From Dactylorhiza incarnata (Eukaryota > Streptophyta > Magnoliopsida > Asparagales > Orchidaceae), in assembly GCA_033032865.1 (NCBI GenBank), contig JAWHQI010000228.1:1550001-1614000 (forward strand): DNA of 64,000 nucleotides, read 5' to 3'. The translations under genes were made by a program, and so were the position numbers. The notes beneath the pieces are model-generated. The model was not told the DNA's origin. It did no database searches and saw only the letters and a program-made list of their open reading frames with translations. Below are positions 35,125-45,900 of the stretch, one piece after another (position 1 is the stretch's first letter; each line of letters opens with the position of its first letter).

Positions 35125-35700
35125 GGACCTGGGCGGTCTGGGAGGAGACCGGGCGGTCTGGTGTGACCGCACGGTCTGGCGGTCTGACAATGGCGATCTG
35201 TTCTATTGGTCAGCTGCGGCTTCCAGGGTTGACCGCTGGTCTGGTCGAAGGGCTGCTGGAGGTGGAGGTCGTGCGGTCTGGCTGTGACCACATGACGGGT
35301 GATCTTCCTCAGGGTCGCGCGGTCTGTCCTTGACCGCGTGACATGTTGTTCTCTTCAAGGACGTGCCGGTCTGGCGTGACCGCACAGGTTAGCTCTTGAA
35401 TCCGGTCTGGTGGCTTTCCAGAGGGTTCTGAAGGAGTTCGCGGACTAAGTCATCTTAGTCGCGCGGTCTCAGTTCGCGGTCTCAGGAGGAGACCAGGAGG
35501 GCGAGCTGGCTGTGTTTGCGGTCTCAGGCGAACACAGGTGGTGGGTGACTTCTAGGCGGTCTGGCGATCTCCGTGTGGAGTCGTGTTCAGACCAAGGGAG
35601 TAGCGATCTCCCGCGGTCTGGAGTGAAGTCGGCGCTCACCAAAAATGAAGCAGGAGGGTTGCAGTGATTGCGCGGGTTGACCGGTAAGGTCGCGCGATCT
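35125..35700. promoter_or_regulatory. GCGGTCTGG / GACCGC motif cluster in copia U3
   Basis: Some twenty copies of CGGTCTGG, CGGTCTCA or their complements GACCGC/GACCG stand upstream of the TATA box, several as facing pairs such as GACCGCACGGTC at 35165-35176. The same cluster is in the 3' LTR. Function unknown; the position suggests control of LTR transcription. Confidence 0.65.
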
Positions 35701-35752
35701 GATGAGTGGTGACTCTATCTCATAGGGTGGTGACTGGATCAGGTCTCACGCC

Positions 35753-35760
35753 TATAAATA
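35753..35760 (+). promoter_or_regulatory. TATA box of the copia LTR
   Basis: TATAAATA in GCCTATAAATAGGG, repeated at 41127-41134 in the 3' LTR. Confidence 0.75.
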
Positions 35761-36293
35761 GGGAGCCACTGTTGCAGCAATAGAAGAACACACCAAGTGT
35801 AAGCCGAGTTTGCCTAGTTCCTGCGGTCTTGGTTATCTGACCGAGCGGTCTCTGATTGAATTCTTCTTTGTGCAGCTTCTGCGGATAGTGCAGGCAGCAG
35901 CGATCACCTCTTCCTCTGAAAGTGTTCGGGCGGTTTGCGGCTTGGAGTTGTGGTGTTGGAGTTCGGGAATCAGGAGGTCGGCAAAGGAGCGGTCTGGTGC
36001 AGCGGTTTGGTGGTGTTTCGAGATCGGGAGCGGTTGCGGTCTCGCAGCAGCGGTCTGGCGAGCTGCTGAGTTCGGCAAGAGACCGTGCGGTCTCAGTTAT
36101 CTTCAGTTTCTGTTCTTTCTCTTTGAAGTTTTGTGCTGACGAAATCATGTCTCGTCGAGCATGTCTTGCCCTGTAATTGAAGTGTTGCTATCAATAAAGA
36201 TCGTTTTGTTCGCCTAAGATTGTCTCTGGTTGTTTGGCTTGCATCTCTAGTTGTTATTCCTGCTTGCTCTCACAAGGTCCGGAAAATTTCACA

Positions 36294-36304
36294 TGGTATC
36301 AGAG
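36294..36304 (+). other. Primer-binding site of the copia element
   Basis: TGGTATCAGAG immediately follows the LTR; complementary to the 3' end of initiator tRNA-Met, as in most plant copia elements. Confidence 0.9.
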
Positions 36305-36381
36305 GGAGGTTGGAGTTGAAAGAGCAGTGAATAACTTAGAGTAGCCATCGCCTTTGTGAAGAAGGAACCAGAGGAAGAGCA

Positions 36382-37845
36382 ATGGAAGGTGGTTTTGCAA
36401 GAGGTCTTGGTATTGAGATGCTTACATCGACTAACTTCAAGAAGTGGAAGTCATGTATGCAGAGCTATCTTCTGGGTGAGGACCTCTGGGAGGTGGTAGG
36501 AGGAGATGAAACAGAAGAGGTGAAGGCAGTAGTAGGAGGTGATAATGGACCGGCCGTGAGGGCATGGAGGAAGACCAACGCCAAGGCCGAGTACACCTTG
36601 AAGCGTGCCATTTCACCTGACCTCTTTGATCACATCTTGGGGTGTGGATCAGCTGCGGAGATCTGGAGAGCCCTGGATGGGCTGTTTAACAAGAAGAATG
36701 TGGCGAGACTGCAGTTCTTGGAGAATGAGCTGGCAAGGTCGGCTCAGGGCGATCTTTCTATCTCCACTTTCTTTCTGAAGATGAAGAACCTCTGCGCTGA
36801 GATCTCAGCACTGGATCCTGATGAGCCAATTTCTGAGGCGAAGCTGAAGAGGCACATCATCCGCGGTTTGCGGAAGGAATATGTGGCCTTTGTGACGTCG
36901 GTGCAGGGATGGGCAAATCAGCCGTCTCTGTTGGAGCTGGAGAACTTGCTTGCATCGCAAGAAAGCTTGGCAAGACAGATGGCGGGGTTGTCAGTGACTG
37001 GGGGAGATGGCGAAGTTCTCTTCTCGGGGAAGAAGAAGAAGTGGGATAAGAAGAAGAAGACCACTGGAGGCTATGGGCCTTCAACTTCTGGACAGCAGGA
37101 GAGGGGCTATCCTCCTAAGGCTGAGGAGAAGAAGAAGAAGGAAGGTCTCAAATGCTACAAATGCGGGAAGATTGGGCACTTCAAGAAGGATTGCAGAGTG
37201 GTCACTCAAGCAGGGCATGCTGCGGAGAAGGAGAAAGCTGAGGCCAGTCATATAGATGGAGGATGGGGAGGAGCCTTCTCGGCTTCTATTGGAGCTTCGG
37301 CTCCCATCAATTATCAGGAGGACTGGATCGTGGACTCGGGGTGTGGTCATCATCTCACCGGGGACGAGTCGAAGCTTTCTTCAGCGGAGCCCTACACAGG
37401 TAACAATGCAATCATTACTGCTGATAATACCGTGCATCCAGTAGAGAAGGTGGGGGTTGTTTCTTTGGGCAGTGATAGAGGGCCACTTACTTTGAAGAGT
37501 GTCTATCATGTGCCCGGAATGAAGAAAAACCTCTTCTCTGTGACCAACGCTGTTGACGCTGGGTATCACGTTCTGTTCGGCCCAACAGAAGTGAAATTTC
37601 TACGAAATGTCGAGGCCGTAAAGGCCGAGGTCGTCCATGTCGGGAGGAGGGCGAAGGACTTGTTCGTTCTATCGACAAGTTCCTACATCGACAAGATGAA
37701 GACGAATGATGGTGCCGTTATATGGCATGCGAGGTTGGGGCATGTAGGAATGGATAAGCTGAAAGCAATGGCGGTGAGAGGCCTGGTCAAGGGCCTGCCA
37801 AGTCTATCTTCCTACGGAGAAGGTCATGTTTGCGCAGGATGTTAG
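36382..37845 (+). CDS. gag: Copia Gag-protease portion, ending at an in-frame TAG
   Basis: 487 codons from ATG 36382, 88 bases after the LTR. Residues about 5-190 are a copia-type Gag (FKKWKSCMQSYL, then a UBN2-like region). The zinc knuckle CYKCGKIGHFKKDC is at residues 258-271. The protease active site DSG starts at residue 318 (37333). The pre-integrase region with WHARLGHVGMDKL ends at VCAGC before TAG 37843-37845. The same frame continues directly beyond the stop into integrase, so the stop lies inside the polyprotein, not at a domain end. Gag and protease could still be made from this copy. Confidence 0.93.
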   Translation: MEGGFARGLGIEMLTSTNFKKWKSCMQSYLLGEDLWEVVGGDETEEVKAVVGGDNGPAVRAWRKTNAKAEYTLKRAISPDLFDHILGCGSAAEIWRALDGLFNKKNVARLQFLENELARSAQGDLSISTFFLKMKNLCAEISALDPDEPISEAKLKRHIIRGLRKEYVAFVTSVQGWANQPSLLELENLLASQESLARQMAGLSVTGGDGEVLFSGKKKKWDKKKKTTGGYGPSTSGQQERGYPPKAEEKKKKEGLKCYKCGKIGHFKKDCRVVTQAGHAAEKEKAEASHIDGGWGGAFSASIGASAPINYQEDWIVDSGCGHHLTGDESKLSSAEPYTGNNAIITADNTVHPVEKVGVVSLGSDRGPLTLKSVYHVPGMKKNLFSVTNAVDAGYHVLFGPTEVKFLRNVEAVKAEVVHVGRRAKDLFVLSTSSYIDKMKTNDGAVIWHARLGHVGMDKLKAMAVRGLVKGLPSLSSYGEGHVCAGC

Positions 37846-40467
37846 TTCGGCAAGTCTCATCGACTACCGTTTGACAAGTCGCAGACAAGGAGTAGTGTGC
37901 CGTTGGAGTGCATCCACGGTGACTTGATGGGACCAACTGCTACCCCAAGCCTCGGAGGCAGCAGATATATGCTGGTGTTGATCGATGATTACACCAGATA
38001 TGTCTGGGTTTATTTCCTGAAGGAGAAGGCGGAGGCGTTTGCCAAGTTTGTGGAGTTTAAGGAGCTCGTGGAAGGTCGGCTGAGACTGCGGATCAAGAAG
38101 CTGAGGACGGACAACGGAGGGGAGTTCACCTCTGCTGAGTTCTCTACCTTTTGTAGGAAGGCGGGCATCCGGAGAGAGCTCACTTGTGCTCATACTCCAC
38201 AGCAGAACGGAGTTGCAGAGCGGAAGATCCGTCATCTGACGGAGACCTGCAAGTGTTGGCTGCATGCCAAGAGTATTCCAAAGTCCTTCTGGGCGGAGGG
38301 AATGTCTTGTGCCGCCTACGTCATCAACAGGATGCCTCTGAGCCCCATCAACATGCTGACTCCGCATGAGTTGATGTTCAAGGAGAAGCCAAGCGTGGCA
38401 CACCTTAGGGTGTTTGGCTCCACCTGCTACGTGCATGTTCCAGATGCTCTTCGGACGAAGCTAGATGCGAAAGCAAGGAAGCTAGTCTTCGTGGGATACG
38501 ATGAGCGGAAGAAAGGATGGAAGTGCATGGACCCAGAGACGCGGAGATTTGTTGTATCTCGCGACGTCGTGTTCGATGAGGTGACATCTTACAAGGGGTC
38601 TTCTGATGTGGAGTTACCAGAGAGCAGGATGGAGATGCCAGAGAAAGCTGTGGAGAATCTTCAGGTGGAGCTACCTGTGTCACCAGGTGGTCCATCTCCT
38701 TCTAGTTCCGAGACGGGGGCTTCTGGTTCAGGGAGCAGGGGGAGCAATGCTCCTAGCACGTCTGGAAGAGGAGCTAGGGAAGAAGCAGCTGGAGATGAAG
38801 CGGTTCAGGGGAAGGAGTTGAGGAGATCGAAGCGATCTATCATTGCCCCTGATCGCTATACAGGAGGAAACGCAGTGAGCTTTGTCTCATGTTTCTTCGC
38901 TGGTCCCTTGGATGAGAGGGAGCCGTCGAGCTTTGAGAAGGCCCAAGGCGTGAAGGAGTGGGATGTTGCGATGCAAGAAGAGATGGCAGCTCTCGAGAAG
39001 AATGAGACCTGGTCTCTTGTGCCCAAGCCTAAGGGCATCGCTCCTGTGACATGCAAGTGGGTCTACAAGCTGAAGAAGAAAGCTGACGGCAGTATCGAGC
39101 GTTACAAGGCTCGTCTTGTAGCTCGGGGGTTCTCGCAGCAATACGGTGAAGATTATGATGAGACATTCAGTCCGGTGGCAAAAATGACTTCAGTTCGGTT
39201 CATCATTGCTTTGGCGGCGTTCAGTGGATGGGAGATTTGGCAGCTCGACGTCAAGAACGCTTTCTTGTACGGCGAGATTGACAAGGACATCTTCATGGTC
39301 CAGCCACCTGGCTTTGTGTCTGAAGATTTTCCGGAGCATGTCTGCAAGCTGAAGAAGGCCCTGTATGGGTTGAAGCAAGCGCCGAGGGCGTGGTACGGGA
39401 AGATCGCAGAATATCTCCTATTCTGTGGATTTGTTGCTTCAGACTCAGACTCAAGCTTGTTCGTCAAGAAGAGCGGGGAGCTTCAAGTCATCGTACTGCT
39501 TTACGTCGACGATATGATCGTGACGGGGAACTCGAAGAAGGAAGTAGCGCAGCTTCGAGCCGAGCTGGCCATCAGGTTCGAGATGAAGGACTTAGGTGAG
39601 CTTCACCATTTCCTTGGACTCCAGGTGCAGAGGAAGGAAGGTGGAGTGCTGGTTTCCCAGGCTGGATATGCGGAGCGGATCGTGGAGCGGTTCGGCATGA
39701 AGGAAGGGAAGTGCACTTCCACACCTCTGGAGAAGGCTATGAAGCTTCGGAAGGATGAGGGGAGGATCATGCAAGATCCGTTGGTGTTCCGAGCTCTGGT
39801 TGGGAGCTTAATCTATCTGACGATCACGAGGCCGGACATTGCATATGCAGTGGGCAGGGTGAGTCGGTTTATGGCGGAGCCACGGGTACCTCATCTGCTA
39901 GCGGCCAAGAACATTCTGAAGTATGTCAAGGCGACCTCGGACATGGGTCTCCTATACAGGAGGGATGCGAGCTTCGAAGTGCATGGATACATGGATGCTG
40001 ACTACGGGGGAGATTCGGATGATCGGAGGTCGACATCTGGATTCGTCTTCATGGCGGGCCCTACGGCTATATCATGGTGCAGCAAGAAGCAGGATTCCGT
40101 GTCAGTCTCTACCACGGAAGCAGAATACAAGGCTTCGGCCTTGGCAGCTCAGGAAGCCATCAGGCTTAGAAGGTTGGTAGGAGACGTCCACAAAGAGGTT
40201 CGGGAGCCGACTCTACTACGCGGTGACAACGAGAGTGCTCTCAAACTGGTAACCAATCCAGTTTGTCACGCGAGGACCAAGCATATCGAGATCGAGCATC
40301 ACTTCATACGGGAGAAGGTGCTGGAGGGATCTCTTTCGGTCGAGCATGTGCGGAGTGCGGACAATGTCGCAGACATCTTCACAAAGGCGCTGGCAAAGGG
40401 GCCGTTCACACGGCTAAGGGAGCTACTTGGGCTAGTTTCCACTTCCCACTTCAAGGGGGAGTGTTGA
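37846..40467 (+). CDS. pol: Copia Pol portion: integrase, reverse transcriptase, RNase H
   Basis: In phase with the upstream ORF; the first ATG is at 37897. Integrase acidic residues are D at 37921, D at 38110 and E at 38218, with 35 residues between the last two. RT shows KWVYKLKKKADGS, QLDVKNAFLYGE and the catalytic YVDD at 39502-39513. RNase H shows DADYGGD, TTEAEY and the ADIFTKAL end block. The stop at 40465-40467 overlaps the first bases of the 3' LTR. All motifs I checked are intact; only the TAG at 37843 separates this part from its start. Confidence 0.93.
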   Translation, partial: FGKSHRLPFDKSQTRSSVPLECIHGDLMGPTATPSLGGSRYMLVLIDDYTRYVWVYFLKEKAEAFAKFVEFKELVEGRLRLRIKKLRTDNGGEFTSAEFSTFCRKAGIRRELTCAHTPQQNGVAERKIRHLTETCKCWLHAKSIPKSFWAEGMSCAAYVINRMPLSPINMLTPHELMFKEKPSVAHLRVFGSTCYVHVPDALRTKLDAKARKLVFVGYDERKKGWKCMDPETRRFVVSRDVVFDEVTSYKGSSDVELPESRMEMPEKAVENLQVELPVSPGGPSPSSSETGASGSGSRGSNAPSTSGRGAREEAAGDEAVQGKELRRSKRSIIAPDRYTGGNAVSFVSCFFAGPLDEREPSSFEKAQGVKEWDVAMQEEMAALEKNETWSLVPKPKGIAPVTCKWVYKLKKKADGSIERYKARLVARGFSQQYGEDYDETFSPVAKMTSVRFIIALAAFSGWEIWQLDVKNAFLYGEIDKDIFMVQPPGFVSEDFPEHVCKLKKALYGLKQAPRAWYGKIAEYLLFCGFVASDSDSSLFVKKSGELQVIVLLYVDDMIVTGNSKKEVAQLRAELAIRFEMKDLGELHHFLGLQVQRKEGGVLVSQAGYAERIVERFGMKEGKCTSTPLEKAMKLRKDEGRIMQDPLVFRALVGSLIYLTITRPDIAYAVGRVSRFMAEPRVPHLLAAKNILKYVKATSDMGLLYRRDASFEVHGYMDADYGGDSDDRRSTSGFVFMAGPTAISWCSKKQDSVSVSTTEAEYKASALAAQEAIRLRRLVGDVHKEVREPTLLRGDNESALKLVTNPVCHARTKHIEIEHHFIREKVLEGSLSVEHVRSADNVADIFTKALAKGPFTRLRELLGLVSTSHFKGEC
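40450..40461 (+). other. Polypurine tract of the copia element
   Basis: TTCAAGGGGGAG directly before TGTTGAAA of the 3' LTR. It overlaps the last codons of pol. Confidence 0.8.
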
Positions 40468-41667
40468 AATTTTTGAAGTGGAAGTGGAGGAGGCTTTTGG
40501 ACCTGGGCGGTCTGGGAGGAGACCGGGCGGTCTGGTGTGACCGCACGGTCTGGCGGTCTGACAATGGCGATCTGTTCTATTGGTCAGCTGCGGCTTCCAG
40601 GGTTGACCGCTGGTCTGGTCCAAGGGCTGCTGGAGGTGGAGGTCGTGCGGTCTGGCTGTGACCACATGACGGGTGATCTTCCTCAGGGTCGCGCGGTCTG
40701 TCCTTGACCGCGTGACATGTTGTTCTCTTCAAGGACGTGCCGGTCTGGCGTGACCGCACGGGTTAGCTCTTGAATCCGGTCTGGTGGCTTTCCAGAGGGT
40801 TCTGAAGGAGTTCGCGGACTAAGTCATCTTAGTCGTGCGGTCTCAGTTCGCGGTCTCAGGAGGAGACCAGGAGGGCGAGCTGGCTGTGTTTGCGGTCTCA
40901 GGCGAACACAGGTGGTGGGTGACTTCTAGGCGGTCTGGCGATCTCCGTGTGGAGTCGTGTTCAGACCAAGGGAGTAGCGATCTCCCGCGGTCTGGAGTGA
41001 AGTCGGCGCTCACCAAAAATGAAGCAGGAGGGTTGCAGTGATTGCGCGGGTTGACCGGTAAGGTCGCGCGATCTGATGAGTGGTGACTCTATCTCATAGG
41101 GTGGTGACTGGATCAGGTCTCACGCCTATAAATAGGGAGCCACTGTTGCAGCAATAGAAGAACACACCAAGTGTAAGCCGAGTTTGCCTAGTTCCTGCGG
41201 TCTTGGTTATCTGACCGAGCGGTCTCTGATTGAATTCTTCTTTGTGCAGCTTCTGCGGATAGTGCAGGCAGCAGCGATCACCTCTTCCTCTGAAAGTGTT
41301 CGGGCGGTTTGCGGCTTGGAGTTGTGGTGTTGGAGTTCGGGAATCAGGAGGTCGGCAAAGGAGCGGTCTGGTGCAGCGGTTTGGTGGTGTTTCGAGATCG
41401 GGAGCGGTTGCGGTCTGGCAGCAGCGGTCTGGCGAGCTGCTGAGTTCGGCAAGAGACCGTGCGGTCTCAGTTATCTTCAGTTTCTGTTCTTTCTCTTTGA
41501 AGTTTTGTGCTGACGAAATCATGTCTCGTCGAGCATGTCTTGCCCTGTAATTGAAGTGTTGCTATCAATAAAGATCGTTTTGTTCGCCTAAGATTGTCTC
41601 TGGTTGTTTGGCTTGCATCTCTAGTTGTTATTCCTGCTTGCTCTCACAAGGTCCGGAAAATTTCACA
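40462..41667 (+). repeat. 3' LTR of the copia element
   Basis: 1206 bp, differing from the 5' LTR at about four sites (for example in GGTCGAAGG versus GGTCCAAGG and TCTCGCAG versus TCTGGCAG) with no indel. Followed by ATTCT. Confidence 0.95.
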
Positions 41668-41672
41668 ATTCT

Positions 41673-42047
41673 TCTGCGTCGAATTCAAATCAAAGTTGTG
41701 TCGACTTCTGATATAGCTTTGACAAGCTCTGTATTCTGCGTCAAGACCATTTCGACGTTGCGCCGACTTCACTTATACTTCACCTACATTCTTAGTTACT
41801 TCTATTTGTATTCGAAGATGCTTCAACTTCTAGTCAAAGTTGCGTCGACTTCTATTCGACGCAAGTTTAATTCAACTGATATTTGTGCTTATTTTGGACT
41901 GGTCTTGACACTCTAGTGTGAATGTGATATCCTAAGACATCTAATGACCAGATTACCCTCTCTATACAACATGTGTAATATATCCTAGATTATGAAACCA
42001 CTTATAGATAAATTGTTAGATAAATGAAAAGGGTGTTTTTCCCAACA
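41673..42047 (-). mobile_element. 5' LTR of the SIRE-like element, first part
   Basis: Read on the minus strand it starts TGTTGGGAAAAACACCC at 42047. It contains several GCGTCGA/TCGACG motifs between 41675 and 41870. It is interrupted by the copia element on its left. Confidence 0.7.
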
Positions 42048-42148
42048 GTAGTGCGCAGCAACTGCTCCTCAAGTCTTGCCATCACGTCTTGATGGTGCAC
42101 TGCTGCTCCAGCTCCTCAAACCCTTGGTGTTACAACCACATCCGACCG

Positions 42149-42165
42149 TTAGTCAAAATGACTAA
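42149..42165 (-). other. Conserved LTR hairpin in LTR F
   Basis: TTAGTC and GACTAA arms with a 5-base loop; on the minus strand it is followed by CGG and preceded by an ACGGTGCCTAGGA block (42187-42199). It matches 17167 and 32860. Confidence 0.6.
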
Positions 42166-42316
42166 GCCATTTTGTCCTCGCCTCCCCCCACGATTCCTAG
42201 GCACCGTCCTGGAGGACGAAGCGGAGGACAATAAGGGGTAAAAATAAAAGCAGGTGTCATGGTACTAATCTAGCATGTGTGTAAGGTAAAACATGTACTT
42301 TTTAAAGCTATAAGTG

Positions 42317-42961
42317 CTGAGTATCATTTATATACAAATATTTGGACTCATCTGGGCATATTTTCATGCATATGCACTTCACTTTTAGTCCTTAATTGCT
42401 TATATTTCACTTGGTCACAGTTCTCACATGAAGTGCACATTTAAGCCTGTTTTTGTGTGCAATTGCACGCTTTGTTGTCACGGCAAGCACAATGTGCTCC
42501 CCATTCTTTTTATGCATTTATGATTGTGCTGGAGGTGCGTTCCCAGCGTTGTGTTTTGTTGTGCAAGTGGGCAGATCGTCCATAGTGCCCAGAATTCATC
42601 CTGTATGAATCGCACGGTCGTGCGTTTTACTTGACGCATGGTCGGATACGGTCGTGCGCTATAATCGGCTGGTAAATATGGTGATCTGCCCCGCTCATGC
42701 ATTTTCTTTACGTACGGTTGGCCTAAACCGTGCGCGAACAAAATGCACGGCCTCCTGTTATTTGCCAGATTTTGAGGTTTCTGAATTTGCCCGTGCATTT
42801 TTACGCACGGTCGGCTTCGACCGTGCGTGAGTAGAATGCACGGGCGTGCCTGCTTTGTCTTACCGGCATTTATGCTTGTTAAATATCGCACGGTTCACGT
42901 ACGGTCGTGCGTTCGACCGTGCGTGACCAAATTTCTGATTGTTTTCTATAAAAGCTCGCAG
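42317..42961 (+). mobile_element. U3-only fragment of an element-2-type LTR
   Basis: TGCTGAGT at 42317 aligns with the TGATGAGT start of the element 2 LTR. The match continues through the CACGGTCGTGCG motif cluster to CTATAAAAGC near 42947-42955, then stops about 5 bases later. Only the promoter half of the LTR is present, in opposite orientation to the surrounding LTR F, of which it replaces part. Confidence 0.75.
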
Positions 42962-45900
42962 GACAAACAAGTCCTTGTGCCATTTCGTCCCATATTATGG
43001 GATGAGGTTTAACTTATCAAGTTCTCCCACTTAAACTACTCTTGTCTATTGTTTAGTTGTACTTAGAAGTTTAGGGTGAATCTTAGACTTCCCAAGGTCT
43101 ACCCGTTGAAGGACTCGCAGTGGTACTAGAAGGTATGCTGGGGTGACATCCCAAACCTTCCTTTCTCAAGATATTTACTTTTATTGGTGGCTACCCATTA
43201 CTAAGATCACTCTCAGTGTTACTCTTAAACTAATCTATGACGAATTTTGATTCTTGTAGGGGAGTGACGGTCTATAGTCCGACACCAAGACTAGAACTTC
43301 CCTTAATGTCCTTGTACACTAACACTTACAACCATTTGGTGTTTTTCCCTAGGGCTTCAACTAGAATTCTATGACACTCCAATTGCCACTTAATCGGTTG
43401 GTTTTAACCCCTATGATCTCCTTCAAGTTCTACCCTTACGCAAACATTCTATTGAGCAATGAATATCCCTTTTGACCTATAATATACGGTGTGTGGTGCA
43501 AACCCTTAAACATTTATCTACATGTCCCAAGATTCATATTAATGAACCACCAAAATCATAATATCATCACAAATTATTATCATTATTTCCTAAGGTAGAA
43601 AACCCCCAAATGCTTCATTTGTTCGACACACGACATGATTCATAATTAATATTCAACTATAAGACAAATGTTCTCCAAATTTTGTACAACTTATAGGAAC
43701 TGATATAAATGATGTCCTACAGATATTTTCTAAATTTCATTCAGATCATAGGTGTTCTTTATGGTCTATTCATTACATCATTATTTTACTAATCGCAGAC
43801 CATCACATAAAATGAACTAGTTTTGATCTTACATATGTAACATTCATTGTTCTTTCACCAAATGATCCAAAATTCATAACATAAGTTCATCATGACAATG
43901 TTAAGAAATGATCATAAATTCATTATATTCATAATTAATTTGGTCGTAAATAAAAATCCTTTAGATTCATGAAAAATATTATTTACACATGAAGTGTCTA
44001 TTCCAGAGGTCAAAAGGTTCCAAATAAATTATCAAAGGTACATATTATTAAAATATTATGTCTAAGAAAGTTTCATAATTTCACATAATAGTTATAACCA
44101 AAATTCCCATACTTAAATGTTGATATCAATTTGTCACATTGCACAACAAGTACTAAAATAATCCATTCAAAAATTCTGGGAAAATTACAACTGGTTCACT
44201 GTGTCCTAAAAATAGCTTAACCGCAATTTCAGAATTTTCCAAGTAATATTGACCACAAAAATATCAATAATTCAAATGTTTGACATATGAAATTCTAGGT
44301 AATTCTCTAGGTAAATGACTTTCAAAAATCATACCAAAATTTCCAGGGATATAATATAACATATTTCATCATGTGACAGAAGATTGAATTTTTCTTAAGT
44401 CATTAGGTTATCTTTATTTCATTAATACAATTATGTAACATAAATGTAATTAAGTAGATACTTAGGATTTCTGACTCTAAAAATCCTACTGAAATTTCCA
44501 GATATGTAATATAACATAAATCACCATGTGACAAAAGATTGGATTTTTCCTAAGTCATTAGGTCATCATTATTTCATTAATACACTTCTATGACATAATT
44601 AAAATTCTGTAATTACCTAGGATTTTGACTCCAAAATCCTAATTTTCTTGTGGATGACTCCTATCATCATAATGGGTGCTTGGCCAAAATATTATAGTCA
44701 TGCACCAAGTCATTTGTACTGAATTCACAAAATACCAAAACTTGGCTAAGTGCACAGCAAGTCACTTACATAATATGTACACATGCATGTGTAATACACC
44801 ATCATGCATTGGTCCAAATGACCTTATATTTTTTTCAGAGACTAAGCATAACCAAATTAACCTTGTGCCCAAAATTTGGGTTATTTTGTGTTGATTTAAC
44901 CATGTAAATCTAGTAATACATTATAGTGCTATATGCACACCAAATTCCCATTTACATGCATGTGGAATACACCAACATGCAGAGGTCCAAATGTCCGTAA
45001 ATTTTGTTCATAGACTAAGAATAATCAAATTATACTTGTGCCCAAAATTTGGGTTATTTTGAGTTGATTTAACTATCTAAATCTAGTAATACATTATAGT
45101 GTTATTTGCACACTAAATTCCCAATTACATGCATGTGGAATACACCAACATGCAAAGGTCCAAATTAAATTAAATTTTGGTCAGAGACTAACCATAATCA
45201 AATTATCCTTGTGCCCAAAATTTGGTTTATTTTGTGTTGATTTAACCATGTAAATCTAGTAATACATTATAGTGTTATATGCACACCAAATTCCCCTGTA
45301 CATGTATGTAGAATACACAAACATGCAGAGGTCCAAATGACCTTAAATTTCTCCCACTAACTATTTATGATTTAATTAACATGTCACCCAAGATTTGGGT
45401 CAATTTGAGTTAGTCTATTCACACTAATTTCATGTATATGAAATATCATAGTTCTGACAAAATTATTGAAAAATAACATCCAAAAATCATACTTTTTGGA
45501 TGGCTGGTCCATCTAGGTGCCACTCATGCATGGCCAAAATTTTAGGTCCATGCAAACAACACAGGAAAATTTATTCACAAAAATATGGTCTAGGGCACCT
45601 TTAGGAAACCCCTCAGAAAAACTGAGATTCTTGGGGTTGTAGGGCACCAAATCCAGTGATTTAAAGTTCATTAGGAAGGTAAGACCATAAGCTACAACAT
45701 TTATACTTTACACTTTTACTAGATCTGCATTTAAGGGCCTTGATTTTAACCTAGAAATCACCGTAGTAATATGTGATAAATTTACATTTAATTAAACTAA
45801 TATGGCCTGCATTTAGCTGATCTAGCACAGATCTTGAAGCAAATCCGACGTCTCCTACATTTATTCCTCCTCCAGCTGACGACCAAGATTAACCCAACCT

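Larger units (their letters stand above)
35088..36293 (+). repeat. 5' LTR of the copia element
   Basis: 1206 bp. U3 is filled with GCGGTC/GACCGC motifs (35125-35700). TATAAATA at 35753-35760 is the likely promoter, and AATAAA at 36193-36198 a likely poly(A) signal. The end TTTCACA borders the PBS. Antisense and sense open frames here recur in the 3' LTR and are not genes. Confidence 0.95.
35088..41667 (+). mobile_element. Nearly intact Ty1/copia retrotransposon
   Basis: 6580 bp with two 1206-bp LTRs (TGTTGAAA...TTTCACA), an exact 5-bp duplication ATTCT (35083-35087, 41668-41672), PBS TGGTATCAGAG, one gag-pol frame and PPT TTCAAGGGGGAG. The order protease, integrase, RT, RNase H defines copia. 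I count four LTR differences by eye, so the insertion is recent. One in-frame TAG interrupts the polyprotein. The lineage within copia is left open. Confidence 0.95.

Noticed and set aside
35720..36148. Antisense and sense frames of 80-142 codons in both copia LTRs
   Set aside because: GC-rich LTR sequence with the GCGGTC motif; no domain and identical placement in both LTRs.
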